DNA from: Acholeplasmatales bacterium
Lineage (GTDB): Bacteria > Bacillota_I > Bacilli_A > Acholeplasmatales > Anaeroplasmataceae
Assembly: GCA_017444645.1 (NCBI GenBank)
Contig: JAFSWG010000015.1
Coordinates: 1 to 35,323 of the forward strand
Direction of reading: 5' to 3'
Length of the DNA: 35,323 nucleotides
Below are positions 16,230 through 28,753 of the stretch, piece after piece. The stretch's first letter is position 1. Every line of letters starts with the position of its first letter. A program made the position numbers and the translations under genes. The notes under the pieces were generated by a model. The model saw only the letters and a list, made by a program, of their open reading frames with translations. It searched no databases and was not told where the DNA came from.

Positions 16230-17624
16230 ATGGTTAACAATATCGTTAAAAAATTGAATAATATAATTAATATGAAATATTTCTTTGATGTATATTTAGT
16301 ATTATTATCTATAATAACAATAACAAGTTTTATTATTAATCCTGTTATAGGAATAGAAACATTAATAATAACAATGATTCTATTGTTATTATTAACTAGT
16401 GATATGAAATATATTATTCCCAATTTATTATTTTTAATATTTAATTTTAATAATGGTTTTAAAGTGGATGAATTCCCTTTATTTTTAATTATTAATGTCG
16501 CAATAATAATCATTACTCTTGTAATATTTATGATTAAAAATAGAGTCATTTTTAATAAAATGCAATCATGGATTGGATTTGTTGGACTTGCGATTGTTGA
16601 ATTCATTCCAATATTTTGGAATAAGACAATAACTGATGATAATAAAGCATTATATGTATTATATTTTGCTAATATTGGATATTTTTTATTGTATGCATTA
16701 TTAGTTAATGGTATAAAATCTAAATCTAATATTTATCTAGCAAAATCTATTTCTTATTTATTAATAATTATACCTATAGAATGTATATATAAGGTTAGTA
16801 TATTAGCACCTACAGTAGACAATATGTTCACATTACATTATTTTATAGGCTGGGGAATGTGTAATGAAGCATCTATTATGATATTGGTGGCATTACCCTT
16901 TTCCTTTTATCTGATTACAAAGGAAAAAAATATATATCTAATAATGATAGAAATAGTAAAGATAATAATGGCTATTGTTGGAGTTATATTTACTTTTTCA
17001 AGAGGAGGATATATATTCTTACCAATTGAATTACTAGCTTTAGTTACTTTAGCAATTATATTTAATTACAAAAGAAATGGATTTAAATATTTTGTTACCT
17101 GTATATCAATATCATTAATATTATTTTTAATAATTAAAGCAAATGATATACCAGAGTTTAATAATAATGTATTAAATGTAGTATTTAAAAATGGACTAAG
17201 TGATAGTGGAAGAATTAATTTATATAAGGATGCTTTTAAATTATTTAATTCAAATGGTCTATATAATTTATTTGGCTCTGGTATAGTATCTGAGGTAAGA
17301 ACACTACCTACAGCCTATGGTATACAAGAAAATGCTGTAGTTATATATCATTCCACATTGTTTGAAACATTGGTAATAGGTGGTCTTATAGGCTTTATAT
17401 TTATATTGATATTAATAAAGGATAAATATAGTAGTTTAATTAAAACAAATAAGCATTTATTATCTTATTTATTAGTAGGATATTTAGTTGTAGAAATATA
17501 TGGATTATTTGATAATACATATCATATGTACTATTATATGATTATTATGGCTATTATAATGGCAGTTATAGATAATGATAATTATTATGATAATAAAAGG
17601 AAAGATTATTATAAGTTATTTTAA
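16230..17624 (+). CDS. Polytopic membrane protein, O-antigen ligase/polymerase-like
   Basis: 464 residues with about ten or more hydrophobic segments. TFSRGGYIFL (255-264) is the central motif of the O-antigen ligase/Wzy superfamily. It is followed by a long extracytoplasmic loop (about 302-373) holding SGRINLYKDAFKLF, then HSTLFETLVIGGLIGFI (374-390), matching the conserved His-x-x-x-[LF] region after that loop. In Gram-positives such proteins polymerise or attach glycans outside the membrane; the substrate here is unknown. An AGGGAG site precedes ATG 16230. Transport function seems less likely given the SRGG motif and the single long loop. Confidence 0.82.
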   Translation: MVNNIVKKLNNIINMKYFFDVYLVLLSIITITSFIINPVIGIETLIITMILLLLLTSDMKYIIPNLLFLIFNFNNGFKVDEFPLFLIINVAIIIITLVIFMIKNRVIFNKMQSWIGFVGLAIVEFIPIFWNKTITDDNKALYVLYFANIGYFLLYALLVNGIKSKSNIYLAKSISYLLIIIPIECIYKVSILAPTVDNMFTLHYFIGWGMCNEASIMILVALPFSFYLITKEKNIYLIMIEIVKIIMAIVGVIFTFSRGGYIFLPIELLALVTLAIIFNYKRNGFKYFVTCISISLILFLIIKANDIPEFNNNVLNVVFKNGLSDSGRINLYKDAFKLFNSNGLYNLFGSGIVSEVRTLPTAYGIQENAVVIYHSTLFETLVIGGLIGFIFILILIKDKYSSLIKTNKHLLSYLLVGYLVVEIYGLFDNTYHMYYYMIIMAIIMAVIDNDNYYDNKRKDYYKLF

Positions 17625-17646
17625 TATAACTTAAATCACTTTTTTT
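17612..17646 (+). terminator. Weak candidate terminator
   Basis: TAAGTTAT (17612-17619) can pair with ATAACTTA (17626-17633), followed after 6 bases by a T run (17640-17646). The stem is all A/T but one pair, and the T run is displaced, so efficiency is doubtful. Confidence 0.4.
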
Positions 17647-17659
17647 ACATTTTTATCTA

Positions 17660-17668
17660 TGTTATAAT
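17660..17668 (+). promoter_or_regulatory. Extended -10 promoter before the nucleotidyltransferase gene
   Basis: TGTTATAAT (17660-17668) is a perfect extended -10, which relaxes the need for a -35 box. The start codon is 32 bases downstream, after an AAGGAG ribosome site. Confidence 0.65.
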
Positions 17669-17699
17669 TCAAATGGCTAATAAGGAGATTAACTAAAAT

Positions 17700-18773
17700 A
17701 TGGATATATCAAAATTATTAAAAGCATATGTTAATAAAGAAAAAATAAATATGGATATTAATAATTCTGATATAAAATTATTATTAGAACAATCCTTACA
17801 GACTTTGTTATATCCAGTATTTCAGGATAAAAAATATAAAAGCTATTATGTATCTTGGGTTTTAAAACAAGAAAGCTTTTATAAATTACAAGAAGAAATA
17901 ACTAATGTTTTTAATAACAATAATATTAATCACGTTTATTTTAAAGGATCTGTATTATCAAAATTATATGATGATCCAAGTGTAAGAACACGTGGGGATA
18001 TAGATTTATATGTATCACCATTAGATATTAATAAAGCAAAAGAAGTATTATTAAATAATGGTTATATTCCTGATACAGAATCAATTGATTGCATGCATCA
18101 TTACTCATTTAAAAAAAATGATATAGAAATAGAGTTACATTTTAATATGCTTGATCCTGATTGTGATAAAGAATGGATTAATTTATTTGATAATCCATTT
18201 GTATTATCAGATAAAACAAATGGTTTTTTATACGAATATAAGCCAACATATCATTTATTATATTGTATAATTCATTTTGCTCACCATTTGCGTCATGGGG
18301 CAGGAATTAGATATTTAATTGATTTTTATTATATGTTTAAGAAAACTAATATTGATTTTAAATTATTACATGAAAAATTAAATGAATGTAAATTAAATAT
18401 ATTATATAAAAATATAATAAATGCGTTAAGAATGATATTTGATATAGATTTTGATGATAATATAATAAATGAAGATGTTACATTCTTTATTGATTATTTA
18501 TTAAGCTATGGAATACATGGTCATTCTAATAATGAAACATCTGTTCAAGCATCTGTTCATAAAAACAAATTTACTTATTTCATTAGTAGGGTATTTTTAT
18601 TAAATACTCCATATAGAAAAGCTAGATATCCTAAGCTATATCATTGGTATTTATATCCTATTTGTTTAATTAAGCATTGGTTATTCTTAATTACTCATAA
18701 GTTGGGTTCATTCTTTAAATTCTTATTTGGTAAGAATAAAAATAAAGATTTATATAAAAAATTAGGAGTTTAA
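17700..18773 (+). CDS. Nucleotidyltransferase family protein (NTP_transf_5 type)
   Basis: 357 residues. FKGSVLSKLYDDP (81-93) and RTRGDIDLYV (96-105) give the pol-beta-like nucleotidyltransferase signature GS...DxD, with the metal-binding pair in GDID (99-102). This arrangement matches the uncharacterised NTP_transf_5 family often found near glycan genes. Residues 110-320 are helical and His-rich in places (IIHFAHHLRHGAG). The C terminus (about 315-345) is hydrophobic and basic, suggesting membrane association. The nucleotide acceptor is unknown. Next to a ligase-like membrane protein, a role in modifying a surface polymer is plausible but unproven. Confidence 0.78.
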   Translation: MDISKLLKAYVNKEKINMDINNSDIKLLLEQSLQTLLYPVFQDKKYKSYYVSWVLKQESFYKLQEEITNVFNNNNINHVYFKGSVLSKLYDDPSVRTRGDIDLYVSPLDINKAKEVLLNNGYIPDTESIDCMHHYSFKKNDIEIELHFNMLDPDCDKEWINLFDNPFVLSDKTNGFLYEYKPTYHLLYCIIHFAHHLRHGAGIRYLIDFYYMFKKTNIDFKLLHEKLNECKLNILYKNIINALRMIFDIDFDDNIINEDVTFFIDYLLSYGIHGHSNNETSVQASVHKNKFTYFISRVFLLNTPYRKARYPKLYHWYLYPICLIKHWLFLITHKLGSFFKFLFGKNKNKDLYKKLGV

Positions 18774-18775
18774 TT

Positions 18776-19426
18776 ATGAAAATAAATGAATTATATGATC
18801 TAAATTATACAATTGCTAAAGATTATTTATCTAAATTTGAATATCCATGGCAAGCATTAGCTGGTATTAAGGATTTCATTATTGAACTTGGTAAATCATT
18901 AGATAAAAATGAATACAAGGAAATAAAAAAAAATGTATGGGTACATGAAAGTGCTAAGATATTTGATAGTGCATATTTAGGTAGTCCATGTATTATTGGT
19001 AAGAATGTTGAAGTTAGACATTGCGCATTTATTAGAGGTAGTGCGTTAGTTGGAGATAATTCTGTGGTAGGTAATTCTGTGGAATTAAAAAATGTAATTA
19101 TATTTAATAATGTAGAAGTACCACATTATAATTATGTAGGTGATTCAATATTAGGATATAGATCACATATGGGAGCTGGATCTATTACATCTAATGTTAA
19201 ATCAGATAGAACATTAGTAGTAATTCACGGAGAAAGTAATATTGAAACAAATATTAAAAAGGTTGGAGCATTCTTAGGTGATTTTGTAGAAGTAGGATGT
19301 AATTCAGTATTAAATCCTGGCACAGTAATTGGTAAGAATACTACTGTATATCCATTATCTAGTGTAAGAGGTGTAATACCTGCAAATTCTATATATAAAA
19401 ATGGAAAAATAGTAAATAAAAGATAA
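18776..19426 (+). CDS. Left-handed beta-helix transferase, GlmU-like
   Basis: 216 residues. A helical N-terminal part (1-50) is followed by hexapeptide repeats (about 55-205) of the left-handed beta-helix type, seen in CIIGKNVEVRHCAFIRG, LVGDNSVVGNSVELKN and FVEVGCNSVLNPGTVIG. The block HYNYVGDSILGYRSHMGAG (about 119-137) resembles the acetyl-CoA site of GlmU. There is no pyrophosphorylase domain, so it is not GlmU itself. Probably a sugar-nucleotide N- or O-acyltransferase. It starts 2 bases after the nucleotidyltransferase stop, so the two are co-translated. Confidence 0.82.
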   Translation: MKINELYDLNYTIAKDYLSKFEYPWQALAGIKDFIIELGKSLDKNEYKEIKKNVWVHESAKIFDSAYLGSPCIIGKNVEVRHCAFIRGSALVGDNSVVGNSVELKNVIIFNNVEVPHYNYVGDSILGYRSHMGAGSITSNVKSDRTLVVIHGESNIETNIKKVGAFLGDFVEVGCNSVLNPGTVIGKNTTVYPLSSVRGVIPANSIYKNGKIVNKR

Positions 19427-19445
19427 GAATTAATATTAAATATTC

Positions 19446-19475
19446 AAAATACTAGGCACAAACCTAGTATTTTTG
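19446..19475 (+). terminator. Intrinsic terminator after the beta-helix gene
   Basis: Perfect 11-bp stem AAAATACTAGG (19446-19456) / CCTAGTATTTT (19463-19473) with loop CACAAA and a T tract. Confidence 0.88.
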
Positions 19476-19486
19476 TTTATATAAAT

Positions 19487-19518
19487 AAAAAAGATAACTC
19501 CCGGTTTGGAAGTTACCT
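19487..19518 (-). terminator. Terminator-like hairpin oriented for the minus strand
   Basis: On the minus strand, AGGTAACTTCC (19518-19508) can pair with the segment at 19502-19492 with two mismatches, followed by six T (complement of A 19492-19487). On the plus strand no T run follows. No minus-strand gene precedes it, so it could be a relic, or end an antisense RNA from ligA, or be chance. Confidence 0.35.
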
Positions 19519-19547
19519 AAAATTCTTTAATAATTAAAACAATTATA

Positions 19548-21559
<2,012 letters not shown>

Positions 21560-21562
21560 GTT

Positions 21563-21589
21563 AAAAATCCTAGCAAACCTAGGATTTTT
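21563..21589 (+). terminator. Intrinsic terminator after ligA
   Basis: Perfect 11-bp stem AAAAATCCTAG (21563-21573) / CTAGGATTTTT (21579-21589), loop CAAAC. The symmetrical A and T tracts make it potentially bidirectional. Confidence 0.88.
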
Positions 21590-21601
21590 AAATACCCAAA
21601 A

Positions 21602-21618
21602 GCCATTAAAATGATGGT
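21602..21618 (+). promoter_or_regulatory. Operator O1 of the HTH/HipA-like kinase module
   Basis: GCCATTA-AAA-TGATGGT: two inverted 7-base half-sites around AAA. The half-sites read GCCATTA and, on the other strand, ACCATCA. It matches O2 32 bases downstream (centre to centre, close to three helical turns). It lies just upstream of the -35 box. Binding by the HTH protein encoded next is inferred. Confidence 0.75.
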
Positions 21619-21626
21619 AAAATTGA

Positions 21627-21655
21627 TTGAAAAACCATCAAAATAATGGTAATAT
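21627..21655 (+). promoter_or_regulatory. Promoter of the HTH/HipA-like kinase module
   Basis: TTGAAA (21627-21632), a 17-base spacer, and TAATAT (21650-21655). Operator O2 fills the spacer and touches the -10 box, so a bound repressor would exclude RNA polymerase. Leader of about 14 bases with an AGGAGG ribosome site. Confidence 0.75.
21634..21650 (+). promoter_or_regulatory. Operator O2 of the HTH/HipA-like kinase module
   Basis: ACCATCA-AAA-TAATGGT: half-sites ACCATCA and (other strand) ACCATTA around AAA, the same design as O1. It occupies the promoter spacer, the usual place for an autorepressor site. Confidence 0.78.
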
Positions 21656-21675
21656 GAATAAAAGGAGGTATTTTT

Positions 21676-22224
21676 ATGAATAAAAAACTATTCGCAATAC
21701 CAGATTTTGTAACAAAAGATGATATTAAAAGAGTAAGAAAAAAACTAAATATGACTCAAAAAGAATTTTCAGTATTAATCGGATGCTCAAAACCTACTAT
21801 AGAAAGATGGGAAAGTAGTAACGAAAATATAAAAGGAAATATAGTTCTATTACTAAATATGATTGAAAATAATATTGAATATATAGATAAAATAAAAATA
21901 CCAAAAAAAGAATTACCATTAAGATTATTTTATATGCACGACCAAAATATTTGTACATTGATAGATGTAGATATGGTTAAACAAAAAGTTAAAATAATCA
22001 ATTATACAAATAATTTAATGTTTAGAGCCTTTGGTATAAATGAAGAACCAACATATAGTGATTATGAAGAGTTTTTAAAAAGTAGATGTTTTCCTGAAAC
22101 AAGAGATAAATTAAAATTAGTATTAGAAGATTTAAATATACCATTTTATGACCCTTTCTTAATTATTCAAAAGACTGAAGGAAGAATGGCAGAAGATAAT
22201 TTCTGGATTAAAATTGAGGTGTAG
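21676..22224 (+). CDS. HTH protein with unrecognised C-terminal domain (putative HipB-like antitoxin/repressor)
   Basis: 182 residues. A Cro/C1-type HTH covers about 14-52 (RVRKKLNMTQKEF, then CSKPTIERWES). Residues about 70-182 form a second domain that I do not recognise, with FLKSRCFPETRDKLKLVLED (about 134-153), then YDPFLII and KTEGRMAEDNFWIKI at the C terminus. A strong AGGAGG site precedes ATG 21676. The stop lies 2 bases before the HipA-like kinase gene. Two palindromic operators overlap its promoter, so it probably represses its own transcription and may also neutralise the kinase. The second domain could correspond to the separate HipS antitoxin of HipBST systems by size, but I see no sequence proof. 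Confidence 0.8.
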   Translation: MNKKLFAIPDFVTKDDIKRVRKKLNMTQKEFSVLIGCSKPTIERWESSNENIKGNIVLLLNMIENNIEYIDKIKIPKKELPLRLFYMHDQNICTLIDVDMVKQKVKIINYTNNLMFRAFGINEEPTYSDYEEFLKSRCFPETRDKLKLVLEDLNIPFYDPFLIIQKTEGRMAEDNFWIKIEV

Positions 22225-22226
22225 AT

Positions 22227-23051
22227 ATGATTGAATTATTTGAACAAGATATAAGAACTAATGATAGACAATCATCTAAAGGAAACCAATTAAAGTGGAT
22301 GAACAATAACAAGTGGTATAAGGCAGATTTCACTGGATACGAAGGCTTGGTTGAATATGTTGTTTCTAGGTTATTATCATTTTCAAATTTAAATGTTAAT
22401 GAATATGTAATGTATAATCCAATAGAAATAAAATATAAAAATAAGATTTTCAATGGTGTTTATAGTTATAGTTTTTTAAATGATGATTGGCAAATTATAA
22501 CACTAGAAAGATTATTCAAAAATATGTATGGAAAGAGTCTACACCAAAATCTATGGAATATACATGATGCTAGCGAAAGATTGAAATATTTGGTAAATAA
22601 TGTTGTGGAGTTAACAGGATTAAAAGATTTTGGAAAATATATGAATAAATTATTAACAATTGATTGTATGTTTTTAAATGAAGATAGGCATACCCATAAT
22701 TTAGCGGTGCTAATGGACAAAAATGGTAATTTCGATTATTGCCCAATATTTGATAATGGGGCATCTCTATTAGCTGATACAACAATGGATTATCAATTAG
22801 GTGAAGATATTTATAAATTAATAGATGGTGTAAAAAGCAAAACAATATCTTTAAATTTTGAAGAACAAATGGAAGTATCTGAAAATTTATATGGGATGAA
22901 TTTAAAATTTTGCTTTACAAAAAAAGATATTAGAGAAATATTGGCTTTAGATGATAATGTAAATGAATCTTGCATATATCCATTAGAAATAAGAGAAAGA
23001 GTAGAAAAAATAATATATGAACAAATGAGAAAATATCCATATTTATTTTAA
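22227..23051 (+). CDS. Short HipA-like serine/threonine kinase (putative toxin)
   Basis: 274 residues, well short of HipA (about 440) and nearer the compact HipT/CtkA kinases. The N-lobe holds SSKGNQLKW (16-24) and WYKADFTGYEGLVEYVVSRL (30-49), with Lys32 as candidate ATP-binding lysine. The catalytic loop is FLNEDRHTHNLAVL (149-162), giving Asp153, His155 and Asn158, and the metal-binding DFG equivalent is FDNG (175-178). The HipA N-terminal subdomain is missing. Ser16/Ser17 are possible autophosphorylation sites, by analogy only. HipA kinases target aminoacyl-tRNA synthetases; the target here is unknown. A terminator follows, so the two genes form one closed unit. Confidence 0.82.
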   Translation: MIELFEQDIRTNDRQSSKGNQLKWMNNNKWYKADFTGYEGLVEYVVSRLLSFSNLNVNEYVMYNPIEIKYKNKIFNGVYSYSFLNDDWQIITLERLFKNMYGKSLHQNLWNIHDASERLKYLVNNVVELTGLKDFGKYMNKLLTIDCMFLNEDRHTHNLAVLMDKNGNFDYCPIFDNGASLLADTTMDYQLGEDIYKLIDGVKSKTISLNFEEQMEVSENLYGMNLKFCFTKKDIREILALDDNVNESCIYPLEIRERVEKIIYEQMRKYPYLF

Positions 23052-23056
23052 AATCT

Positions 23057-23088
23057 GAGAAAGTCCATTATAGGATTTTCTCTTTTTT
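23057..23088 (+). terminator. Intrinsic terminator of the kinase module
   Basis: 10-bp stem GAGAAAGTCC (23057-23066) / GGATTTTCTC (23073-23082) with one G-T pair, loop ATTATA, followed by six T. Confidence 0.88.
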
Positions 23089-23119
23089 AATAATTTATAT
23101 TATTATTTTTAAAAAAATA

Positions 23120-23128
23120 TGCTATAGT
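23120..23128 (+). promoter_or_regulatory. Extended -10 promoter for uvrA
   Basis: TGCTATAGT (23120-23128): TG-N extended -10 with TATAGT, one change from consensus, 22 bases before the uvrA start. No LexA/SOS box was recognised nearby. Confidence 0.55.
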
Positions 23129-23149
23129 ATTGTATGCGAGGAAATTATT

Positions 23150-25975
<2,826 letters not shown>

Positions 25976-25980
25976 AGCAT

Positions 25981-26010
25981 AGAAGGCATGGAAAACATGC
26001 CTTCTTTTTA
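25981..26010 (+). terminator. Intrinsic terminator after uvrA
   Basis: Perfect 10-bp stem AGAAGGCATG (25981-25990) / CATGCCTTCT (25996-26005), loop GAAAA, then a T tract. Confidence 0.9.
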
Positions 26011-26039
26011 TTGTTTCAAATTCCTATTTATTGTATAAT
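26011..26039 (+). promoter_or_regulatory. Promoter of the glycerol operon
   Basis: TTGTTT (26011-26016), 17-base spacer, TATAAT (26034-26039), starting directly after the uvrA terminator. About 20 bases separate the -10 from the first start codon, so there is almost no leader and no room for a long regulatory RNA. Confidence 0.65.
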
Positions 26040-26058
26040 AAACGTAGTGAGGTATTCT

Positions 26059-27492
26059 ATGTACGATATTATAATTATAGGGGCAGGTATAATTGGTACT
26101 GCCATAGCTAGAGAGTTATCCAAATATAAGGGTAATTTTTTAGTGCTAGAAAAAAATAATGATGTTTCTTGTGGAACAACTAAAGCGAATTCAGGCATTG
26201 TTCATGCTGGATTTGATGCGAAAGAAGGCTCTAGAAAGGCATATTTTAATGTTTTAGGTGCTAAGATGTATCCATCTTTAGCTAAAGAATTAAATTTTCC
26301 ATATAAGAAAAATGGCGCTTTTGTTTTAGCATTTGATGAGGATAAGGATGGAGTATTAGATAATCTGATGAAAAGAGCTAAAGCCAATGGTGTTGAAGGC
26401 TGTAGTATTTTAACAGGCGATGAAATAAGAAAGATTGAGCCTAACGTTAGTATGGAAGTAACAAAAGGATTATATGCCAAAAATTCAGGTATTGTTTCAC
26501 CATATGAAATGTGTATAGCTCTTGCTGAAAATGCATATACAAATGGTGTTAATTTCGAATTTGAAAAGGAAATAATTAATATAAAAAAGAATAATGATTA
26601 TTTTATTATTGAATCAAAGGATGGTTCAGTATACGAAACAAAGGTTTTAATTAATGCGGCTGGATTACATTCAGATGAAATCAATAATATGTTATCAAAT
26701 AATAAATATCATATTACACCTAGAAAGGGTGAATATATGTTATTAGATAAAGAATTTTCTTTTTATACTAAGACAACAATATTCCAACTACCTACTAAAA
26801 TGGGTAAGGGTATATTAGTAGCTCCAACATGTCATTCTAATATATTAGTTGGTCCTACATCAAAGGATGTATTAGATAAAGATGAAACATGGACAACTTA
26901 TGAAGGATTAGATGAAGCATGGAAGAAGGGATTATTAAGTGTTCCATCATTAAATAAGGGTGGAATAATTACTCAATTTAGTGGTAATAGAGCTCATTTA
27001 GATTTAGACGATTTTGTTGTAGAATTTTCAAAGGATGTTAAAGGCTTATTCAATTTAATTGGAATTGAATCACCTGGTCTTGCATCATCTCCTGCGATTG
27101 CGAAATATACAGTTGATGAAGTAAGTAAATATTTATCATTAAAGCCAAATGAGAGCTTTAATCCTTATAGAAAAGCAATCACAAAAATTGCTAATTTAAG
27201 TAACGAAGAATTAAATGAATTAATAAAAGAAAACCCATTATATGGTCATGTAATTTGTAGATGTGAGGTTGTTAGTGAAGCTGAAATAGTAGAAGCTATC
27301 CATAGATTCCCAGGAGCCCGTGATTTAGATGGTATTAAACGAAGAACAAGAGCTGGTATGGGAAGATGTCAAATGGGCTTTTGTACTCCAAGAATAATGG
27401 AGATATTAAAAAGAGAACTTAAGATTGAATTTAAAGATATTACTAAAAATGGTAATAATTCAAAGCTTATAGTATCTTCAATAAAGGAGTAG
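26059..27492 (+). CDS. FAD-dependent glycerol-3-phosphate dehydrogenase, GlpA-like
   Basis: Predicted to oxidise glycerol-3-phosphate to dihydroxyacetone phosphate. 477 residues from ATG 26059 (GAGGT site upstream). Dinucleotide-binding IIIIGAGIIGTAIAREL (4-20), substrate-domain motifs such as GTTKANSGIVHAGFDAK, and a C-terminal BFD-like 2Fe-2S domain with CRCEVVSEAEI, GIKRRTRAGMGRCQMGFC (four Cys). That domain and the following two genes match the GlpA-type multi-subunit enzyme rather than single-chain GlpD. Related proteins such as L-2-hydroxyglutarate oxidases share the fold, but the glycerol kinase downstream settles the pathway. Confidence 0.88.
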   Translation: MYDIIIIGAGIIGTAIARELSKYKGNFLVLEKNNDVSCGTTKANSGIVHAGFDAKEGSRKAYFNVLGAKMYPSLAKELNFPYKKNGAFVLAFDEDKDGVLDNLMKRAKANGVEGCSILTGDEIRKIEPNVSMEVTKGLYAKNSGIVSPYEMCIALAENAYTNGVNFEFEKEIINIKKNNDYFIIESKDGSVYETKVLINAAGLHSDEINNMLSNNKYHITPRKGEYMLLDKEFSFYTKTTIFQLPTKMGKGILVAPTCHSNILVGPTSKDVLDKDETWTTYEGLDEAWKKGLLSVPSLNKGGIITQFSGNRAHLDLDDFVVEFSKDVKGLFNLIGIESPGLASSPAIAKYTVDEVSKYLSLKPNESFNPYRKAITKIANLSNEELNELIKENPLYGHVICRCEVVSEAEIVEAIHRFPGARDLDGIKRRTRAGMGRCQMGFCTPRIMEILKRELKIEFKDITKNGNNSKLIVSSIKE

Positions 27493-27498
27493 ATTATT

Positions 27499-28749
27499 AT
27501 GGATGTTAAAATATTAATTATTGGTGGAGGTCCTGCAGGACTTGCTGCGGCAATAAGTGCTTATGATAAAGGTGAAAGAGATATTCTAATTCTTGAAAGA
27601 GAAGACAGATTAGGTGGAATATTAAATCAATGTATTCATAACGGATTTGGTCTTCATACTTTTAATGAAGAATTAACAGGGCCTGAATATGCAGCTAGAT
27701 TTATAGATGAAGTTAAAAAAAGAAATATAAAATATTTATTGAATACAACAGTAATTAGATTAGACGAAAATAAAAAGGTTGTTGCCCTAAATGAAACTGG
27801 AGTATTAGAAATTAATGCCAAGGCTATAATTTTAGCTTGTGGATGTAGAGAAAGACCAAGAGGAGCTATAAATATTGCAGGAGCTAGATGCAGTGGTATT
27901 TATTCAGCAGGAACTGCTCAAAAGCTTGTTAATATTGATGGATATATGCCAGGTAAAGAGGTTGTAATACTAGGTAGCGGTGATATTGGTTTAATTATGG
28001 CAAGACGTATGACATTTGAGGGGGCTAAGGTAAAGGCTGTATTAGAATTGATGCCATATTCTAGTGGATTAAACAGAAATATTGCCCAATGCTTAAATGA
28101 TTTTAATATTCCACTTATGTTATCAACTACAGTAGTTGAGATATTAGGTGAAGATAGAGTAGAGGGCGTAGTAATAGCGAAGGTTGATGAAAAGCTTAGA
28201 CCTATTATGGAAACAAAAGAAACTATTAAATGTGATACTTTATTATTATCTGTAGGATTATTACCAGAAAATGAATTAGCTAGAAATGCTAATATAGATA
28301 TATCAAGAATTACTAGAGGAGCCAATGTAGATGATATGTTAATGACTAGTATTCCTGGTATTTTTGAATGTGGTAATGTGTTACATGTTCATGATTTAGT
28401 AGATTTTGTTTCTTTAGAAGCTAAAAAGGCTGGAGAAAACGCAGTTAAATATGTAAATAGTAACGATAATAATAAATACGATAAAACAATTATAGAAACA
28501 TCAGGTGGAGTTAGATATGTAGTTCCTGAAATGATTGTTAAAAATAATGATTTAGATCCTATATCTTTAAAACTAAGAGTATCAAATGTATTTAAAAATG
28601 TATATCTTGAGGTTATGGCAGATGATAGTGTCATTTATTCTAAAAAGAAACAGGTATTAACACCTGGTGAAATGCAAAGCATTGATTTAAAACCAGAGGA
28701 TGTTAAAAAGCTTAGAGAAGCTAAAAATATTAAGGTTTATTTGAGGTAA
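27499..28749 (+). CDS. FAD-dependent pyridine-nucleotide oxidoreductase, second subunit of the G3P dehydrogenase
   Basis: 416 residues. N-terminal FAD site LIIGGGPAGLAAAISAYDKG (6-25), then GGILNQCIHNGFG, the mid-protein NAD site VVILGSGDIGLIMARRM (about 154-170) and a GIFECGNVLHVHDLVD segment near the C-terminal FAD contact. It probably passes electrons from the GlpA-like subunit to NAD or another carrier, in the role GlpB plays elsewhere. The same trio order (dehydrogenase, oxidoreductase, DUF1667) is known from Clostridia and Thermotoga glycerol loci. It starts 6 bases after the previous stop. Confidence 0.87.
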   Translation: MDVKILIIGGGPAGLAAAISAYDKGERDILILEREDRLGGILNQCIHNGFGLHTFNEELTGPEYAARFIDEVKKRNIKYLLNTTVIRLDENKKVVALNETGVLEINAKAIILACGCRERPRGAINIAGARCSGIYSAGTAQKLVNIDGYMPGKEVVILGSGDIGLIMARRMTFEGAKVKAVLELMPYSSGLNRNIAQCLNDFNIPLMLSTTVVEILGEDRVEGVVIAKVDEKLRPIMETKETIKCDTLLLSVGLLPENELARNANIDISRITRGANVDDMLMTSIPGIFECGNVLHVHDLVDFVSLEAKKAGENAVKYVNSNDNNKYDKTIIETSGGVRYVVPEMIVKNNDLDPISLKLRVSNVFKNVYLEVMADDSVIYSKKKQVLTPGEMQSIDLKPEDVKKLREAKNIKVYLR

Positions 28750-28753
28750 GTTT

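Noticed and set aside
16175-16606. Long minus-strand frame (143 codons) opposite the O-antigen-ligase-like gene
   Set aside because: It is the antisense shadow of a hydrophobic, A/T-rich gene; no ribosome site and no recognisable domain.
18776-19426. GlmU
   Set aside because: Only the beta-helix part is present; the pyrophosphorylase domain is missing, so it is a related but separate transferase.
27918-28325. Minus-strand frame of 135 codons inside the second FAD oxidoreductase gene
   Set aside because: Lies wholly within a well-supported plus-strand gene and has no promoter, ribosome site or family match.
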